From the NCBI GenBank assembly GCA_025980765.1, contig JAICXB010000019.1:1-64000 (forward strand): a stretch of DNA of 64,000 bases. The letters are read 5' to 3'. Each line of letters begins with the position of its first letter. Position 1 is the stretch's first letter. Below, one piece after another: positions 60,895 to 64,000 of the stretch. Origin of the DNA: Terriglobales bacterium (GTDB taxonomy: Bacteria; Acidobacteriota; Terriglobia; Terriglobales; Acidobacteriaceae). The notes beneath the pieces were generated by a model, which saw nothing but the letters and a program-made list of their open reading frames with translations, was not told the DNA's origin and did no database searches. Both the position numbers and the translations under genes were made by a program.

Positions 60895-62268
60895 CTACGA
60901 AGCTTTTCTCTCCACCTCTCCGATGCACTTTTCCAGCACATCCAGCGCGTAGTCTGCCTGTTCTTGGGTGACGATCAGCGGTGGCGACAAGCGAACTGTG
61001 GTTTCTCCGCAGCCCAGGAAGAGCACGCCTTTGGCGAATGCCGATTCGACGATGCGGTCGCGGTCCGCTCCGGCTGCGGCTTTGGTCTGTTTGTCTTTTA
61101 CAATCTCAACCGCAAGCATCAAACCTCGTCCGCGAACATCGCCCACCATCGGATGCGTCTTCACCCATCCTTGCATTCGCTGCTTCATCTTTTCGCCGAG
61201 CTTGGCGGCGTTCTTCAGGCCTTCGCGCTCGATCACGTCCATGCTGGCGAGCGCGGCGGCGATTGCCACGGGATTGCCACCAAAAGTGGATGCGTGCGAG
61301 CCCGGCACCCAGTCCATGATGTTGGCTTTGCTCATGGTGATCCCCAGCGGCATTCCCGAGGCGATTCCCTTGGCGATGCAGACGATGTCTGGAGTGACGC
61401 CGGAATGCTCGATCGCCCACCATTTTCCCGTGCGTCCAGCGCCCGACTGCACTTCATCCGCAACCAGCAGGATCCCATGCTGATCGCAAATTCGGCGCAG
61501 CTCCTGCAGGAACTCGGGCGGAGCGGGAACGTATCCGCCTTCGCCCTGAACGGCCTCGACGAAGATCGCGGCCACTTCCTCCGGCGGCATGGTGGTCTTG
61601 AACAGGCGCTCTTCGATGAAGCGGGCGCAGGCAATGCCGTAATCGCGCTCGCTCTGACCATTCCCGAAACGGTATGTGTACGGATACGGCACGTGGGTAA
61701 CGCCCGGCACCAGCGGGGCAAAGCGGCGGCGCTGCTGCGGCTTTGAGGCCGTGAGCGAGAGCGCGCCCATGGTGCGCCCGTGAAATGCGCCGTAAAAGGC
61801 GATGATGCCCTGCCGCTTAGTGTGATAACGCGCCAGTTTCAGTGCGCATTCGATGGCTTCGGCCCCGGAGTTCCCGAAATAGAACTTGTGCGGGCCGGGC
61901 ATGGGCGCCACCCGGCTGAGCCGGTCGGCGAGCTGCGTCATGCTCTCATAGTAAAAATCGGTGCCCGACATATGGATCAGCTCGCCCGCCTGCTTCTGGA
62001 TGGCGGCCACCACCTCGGGATGGCAGTGTCCGGTGGAAACCACTGCGATGCCGGCGGAAAAGTCGAGGAATTGGTTGCCGTCAACATCCTCAATCATCAG
62101 CCCGCGTCCTCGTTTGGCCACCAGCGGATAGGAGCGGGTGTAGCTGGGCGAGATGAGTCGTGCGTCGGCGGCGACAACGCGTTGGGCGTTGGGGCCGGGA
62201 AGCGCGGTCTTGATGTTGGGCAGAGCACCATTTACGGCTGCTGCACGTGTCATTACTTCGGTTGTCAT
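60895..62268 (-). CDS. Class III PLP aminotransferase (GABA/ornithine type)
   Basis: The 457-residue enzyme has the class III (omega) aminotransferase motifs: YFGNSGAEAIECALKLARYH, FYGAFHGRTMGALSLT, ADEVQSGAGRTGKWWA, and the PLP Lys in IVCIAKGIASGMPLG. STFGGNPVAIAAALA completes the set. Length and motifs fit 4-aminobutyrate or acetylornithine aminotransferases, and the amino-group donor cannot be fixed by eye. It is downstream of yidC on the same strand, separated by a 353-base gap, so it is probably a separate transcript. Confidence 0.9.
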   Translation of the reverse strand: MTTEVMTRAAAVNGALPNIKTALPGPNAQRVVAADARLISPSYTRSYPLVAKRGRGLMIEDVDGNQFLDFSAGIAVVSTGHCHPEVVAAIQKQAGELIHMSGTDFYYESMTQLADRLSRVAPMPGPHKFYFGNSGAEAIECALKLARYHTKRQGIIAFYGAFHGRTMGALSLTASKPQQRRRFAPLVPGVTHVPYPYTYRFGNGQSERDYGIACARFIEERLFKTTMPPEEVAAIFVEAVQGEGGYVPAPPEFLQELRRICDQHGILLVADEVQSGAGRTGKWWAIEHSGVTPDIVCIAKGIASGMPLGITMSKANIMDWVPGSHASTFGGNPVAIAAALASMDVIEREGLKNAAKLGEKMKQRMQGWVKTHPMVGDVRGRGLMLAVEIVKDKQTKAAAGADRDRIVESAFAKGVLFLGCGETTVRLSPPLIVTQEQADYALDVLEKCIGEVERKAS

Positions 62269-62537
62269 GAGAGTCTCCTCGCGAGAAGAAAAGCACGATG
62301 TTCGTGCGAAGTTGAATGCTGGGAGCTGCGGGGCAGATCCAGAATCAGCGAGGGATGCGGCCGTTAGTCGCCGGCAAAGAGATTAGGACGGACGTGCGAG
62401 GGCAGAATGGCCAGATAGCGGCGCGGCCCGGCAAAAAAGTGCAGCCAGCAAGCCGCTGTGGCGTTTGCACCGAGATTGTGGCTCATAGCCATGTGTCTAT
62501 CTCGATTATAGCTTGGCGGGAACCCCTGTGAGGGCTC

Positions 62538-62619
62538 CTACCACAGAGGACACGGAGGGCACAGAGGAAGACGGATTGGCCTTTCCTCTGTGCGCCTCTG
62601 TGTCCTCTGTGGTGGTAGG
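62538..62619. repeat. Inverted repeat, ACCACAGAGGACACGGAG family
   Basis: CTACCACAGAGGACACGGAG and GGCACAGAGG pair with CCTCTGTGCGCCTCTG and TGTCCTCTGTGGTGGTAG around a ~20-base centre. It ends three bases before the yidC stop codon. The rest of the 62269-62621 gap holds the aminotransferase leader and nothing recognised. Confidence 0.85.
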
Positions 62620-62621
62620 TT

Positions 62622-64000
62622 TTACCGTCGCTTTTGCGCCCTCTTCTGAATGGTGGCGCGCATCTCGCGGCCGAGTTTGGTTTGGTTGAAGCCAACCTGC
62701 TGGACGATGCCCAGGATATTGCTGGCGGCCCAGTAGAGGCCGAGTCCCGCGGACAGGTTCCAGGTGAAGATGCCGAGCAGAAGCGGCATGGTGAATTTCA
62801 TCATCTTCTGCTGCGCGGGATCCATGCCGGCTTGCGGCGTGATCTGCTGCATGAAGAACATCGAGGCGATAAACACGATGCTGATGATGTGCGTGGGATC
62901 GGCGGCGGAGAGGTCGTGCAGCCACATCCAGTTTGCATGCCGCAGCTCGATGGCGGTCTCCAGCATGGTGTAAAACGCCCATAAGAACGGCAGTTGTATC
63001 AAGTTGGGCAAACACCCGCCCAGCGGGTTTACACCTTCTTTTTTGTAGAGCTCCTGCAGTTCCTTGTTCTTCTCCGCCTGGCGCGGATCGGTGAGCTTGT
63101 ACTTCTTGTACTTCGCATTGATGGCAGTCACCTGCGGCTGCAACTTCTGCATGCGCATCGCTGACTTGATGGTGGAGAATCGCAACGGCAGCAGCGCAGC
63201 GTAAATGATGAGCGTCAGCGTCAGGATGGCCCAGCCGTAGTTCCCTACCCAGTGCTCGTAGGTCCAGCGCAGCCACAGAAACAGCCACTTGGCAAAAAAC
63301 GAGAAGAATCCGAAATCGACCAGCTTTTCCAACGTTGGGCCGTTGGGCGGCGCGCCGGGAGAAGCAGCCACATCGTAGGAGTGCACATCGGAGATCACAT
63401 CCAGCGCCTTCGGGCCGACAAAGATGCGCTCGCTGGTCGCCCCCGCGGGATTCCCCACCGCCGCGCCCAAAACCGGAACCCGCTCCATGTCTGTGGGGTC
63501 CGGCTTGTCTAAATTTTTGGGGATCTGGATGTCATTGTGGAACGTGACCATCGCCGTGCGGTCAGGATCGTCGGGCAGAAAGACCGCGGCAAAATACTGG
63601 TCGGAGGCTCCGCCCCAGTTGAATGGCCCATTTACCGTGGCCCCTCCCGCTACTTTCTTATAGGAGATGCGCTCGATTTTGTCGTTAATGTCATAGTCGA
63701 TGCGCGAAGCGTTGTACGACGAGACTACGGTCTGATCGCCAAACCCTGCCGGCCACTCTGGATACGCGCCCACCGGCGCACCGTTCTGTGTGACTGAGGT
63801 CTCAATCCGCACTTCATAGCTGTGACTGAAGCTGAACTTCTTGGTGACGGAAAGGTCTCCCTCGGAGAAGTCGAATGTAAGCGTTTTGTCGGCGCCTGAG
63901 CCGGTTTCTTTGGCCACATACAGCGCCTGATTCATCTTGTCGCGCAGAGTCTGGTCATAGCTGTAAAGCGAGAGTGGATAACCGTACTTGGCGGCGGCAA
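62622..64000 (-). CDS. yidC: Membrane protein insertase YidC (5' end beyond the window)
   Basis: YidC inserts inner-membrane proteins alone or with SecYEG. The visible ~459 residues include the end of the periplasmic P1 domain and the conserved core: LTLIIYAALLPLRFSTIKSA, MQKLQPQVTAINAKYKK and LYKKEGVNPLGGCLPNLIQL. Three more membrane segments (FLWAFYTMLETAIEL; IISIVFIASMFFM; LLLGIFTWNLSAGLGLYWAA) and a basic tail follow. The Met at 63935 is internal, because the frame stays open to the window edge (KYGYPLSLYSYDQTLRDK). The periplasmic domain marks the Gram-negative form. Confidence 0.95.
   Translation of the reverse strand, partial: AAAKYGYPLSLYSYDQTLRDKMNQALYVAKETGSGADKTLTFDFSEGDLSVTKKFSFSHSYEVRIETSVTQNGAPVGAYPEWPAGFGDQTVVSSYNASRIDYDINDKIERISYKKVAGGATVNGPFNWGGASDQYFAAVFLPDDPDRTAMVTFHNDIQIPKNLDKPDPTDMERVPVLGAAVGNPAGATSERIFVGPKALDVISDVHSYDVAASPGAPPNGPTLEKLVDFGFFSFFAKWLFLWLRWTYEHWVGNYGWAILTLTLIIYAALLPLRFSTIKSAMRMQKLQPQVTAINAKYKKYKLTDPRQAEKNKELQELYKKEGVNPLGGCLPNLIQLPFLWAFYTMLETAIELRHANWMWLHDLSAADPTHIISIVFIASMFFMQQITPQAGMDPAQQKMMKFTMPLLLGIFTWNLSAGLGLYWAASNILGIVQQVGFNQTKLGREMRATIQKRAQKRR

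Overview
The window reads as a chromosomal segment of a Gram-negative, moderately high-GC bacterium, most likely an acidobacterium (Terriglobia/Koribacter-like). This placement is inference from gene types, not from a marker tree. The evidence is an LpxC/OmpA/TonB-receptor envelope, a TonB receptor with an N-terminal carboxypeptidase-regulatory-like domain, a PEP-CTERM protein, an SCO protein of the CPLxxFC type, and many intergenic inverted repeats of the GTCATCCTGAG and ACCACGGA types. No prophage, IS element, rRNA operon or CRISPR array was seen.

Layout. 0-7 kb: SpoIIE-type phosphatase, PIN-TRAM membrane protein, exported amidase, GH18 glycosidase. 6.9-11 kb: an origin/segregation locus, rsmG - 1.07 kb non-coding block with GATC-rich repeats - parA - broken GNAT gene - parB, with six parS-type sites in 2 kb. 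11-24.6 kb: acetamidase/formamidase-like protein, tandem M42 peptidase, lipoprotein, tRNA-Arg, MCE protein, gyrA, mnmE, and a convergent PAS histidine kinase/response regulator pair. 24.7-34.5 kb: papain-like protein, ruvA, polysaccharide deacetylase, deoxynucleoside kinase, aldo/keto reductase, HU, sppA, OmpA-like protein, aroC-def. 34.6-39 kb: secreted adenosine deaminase and a three-gene OpuC/EgtU-type ABC importer. 39-44.8 kb: small proteins and a probable copper-handling group (Cys/His-rich exported protein, TonB receptor, CusF-SCO1 lipoprotein). 44.9-54 kb: folK, a peroxiredoxin with TGA at the peroxidatic position, hslU, a PD-(D/E)xK-like protein, a UvrC-N-like protein, ridA, an SDR, an outer-membrane-type exported protein, lpxC, tRNA-Leu. 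54-64 kb: small signalling proteins, PEP-CTERM protein, FtsX/MacB-like permease, PilZ protein, trmFO, nadC, class III aminotransferase, and yidC running off the right edge.

How it fits together. rsmG, parA, parB, mnmE, gyrA and yidC are commonly origin-proximal, and with the parS cluster and the repeat-rich block at 7.6-8.5 kb they suggest that the window lies near the replication origin, although dnaA, rnpA and mnmG are absent. Much of the rest is housekeeping and envelope biogenesis.

The two signals most worth following are these. (1) At 45496-45999 (minus) a complete peroxiredoxin reading frame is interrupted only by a TGA exactly where the peroxidatic cysteine should be, followed by a strong SECIS-like hairpin, so it is a probable selenoprotein. 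(2) A set of inverted-repeat families, often nested inside one another, occupies most longer gene junctions. Several arms begin exactly at the stop codons of flanking genes.
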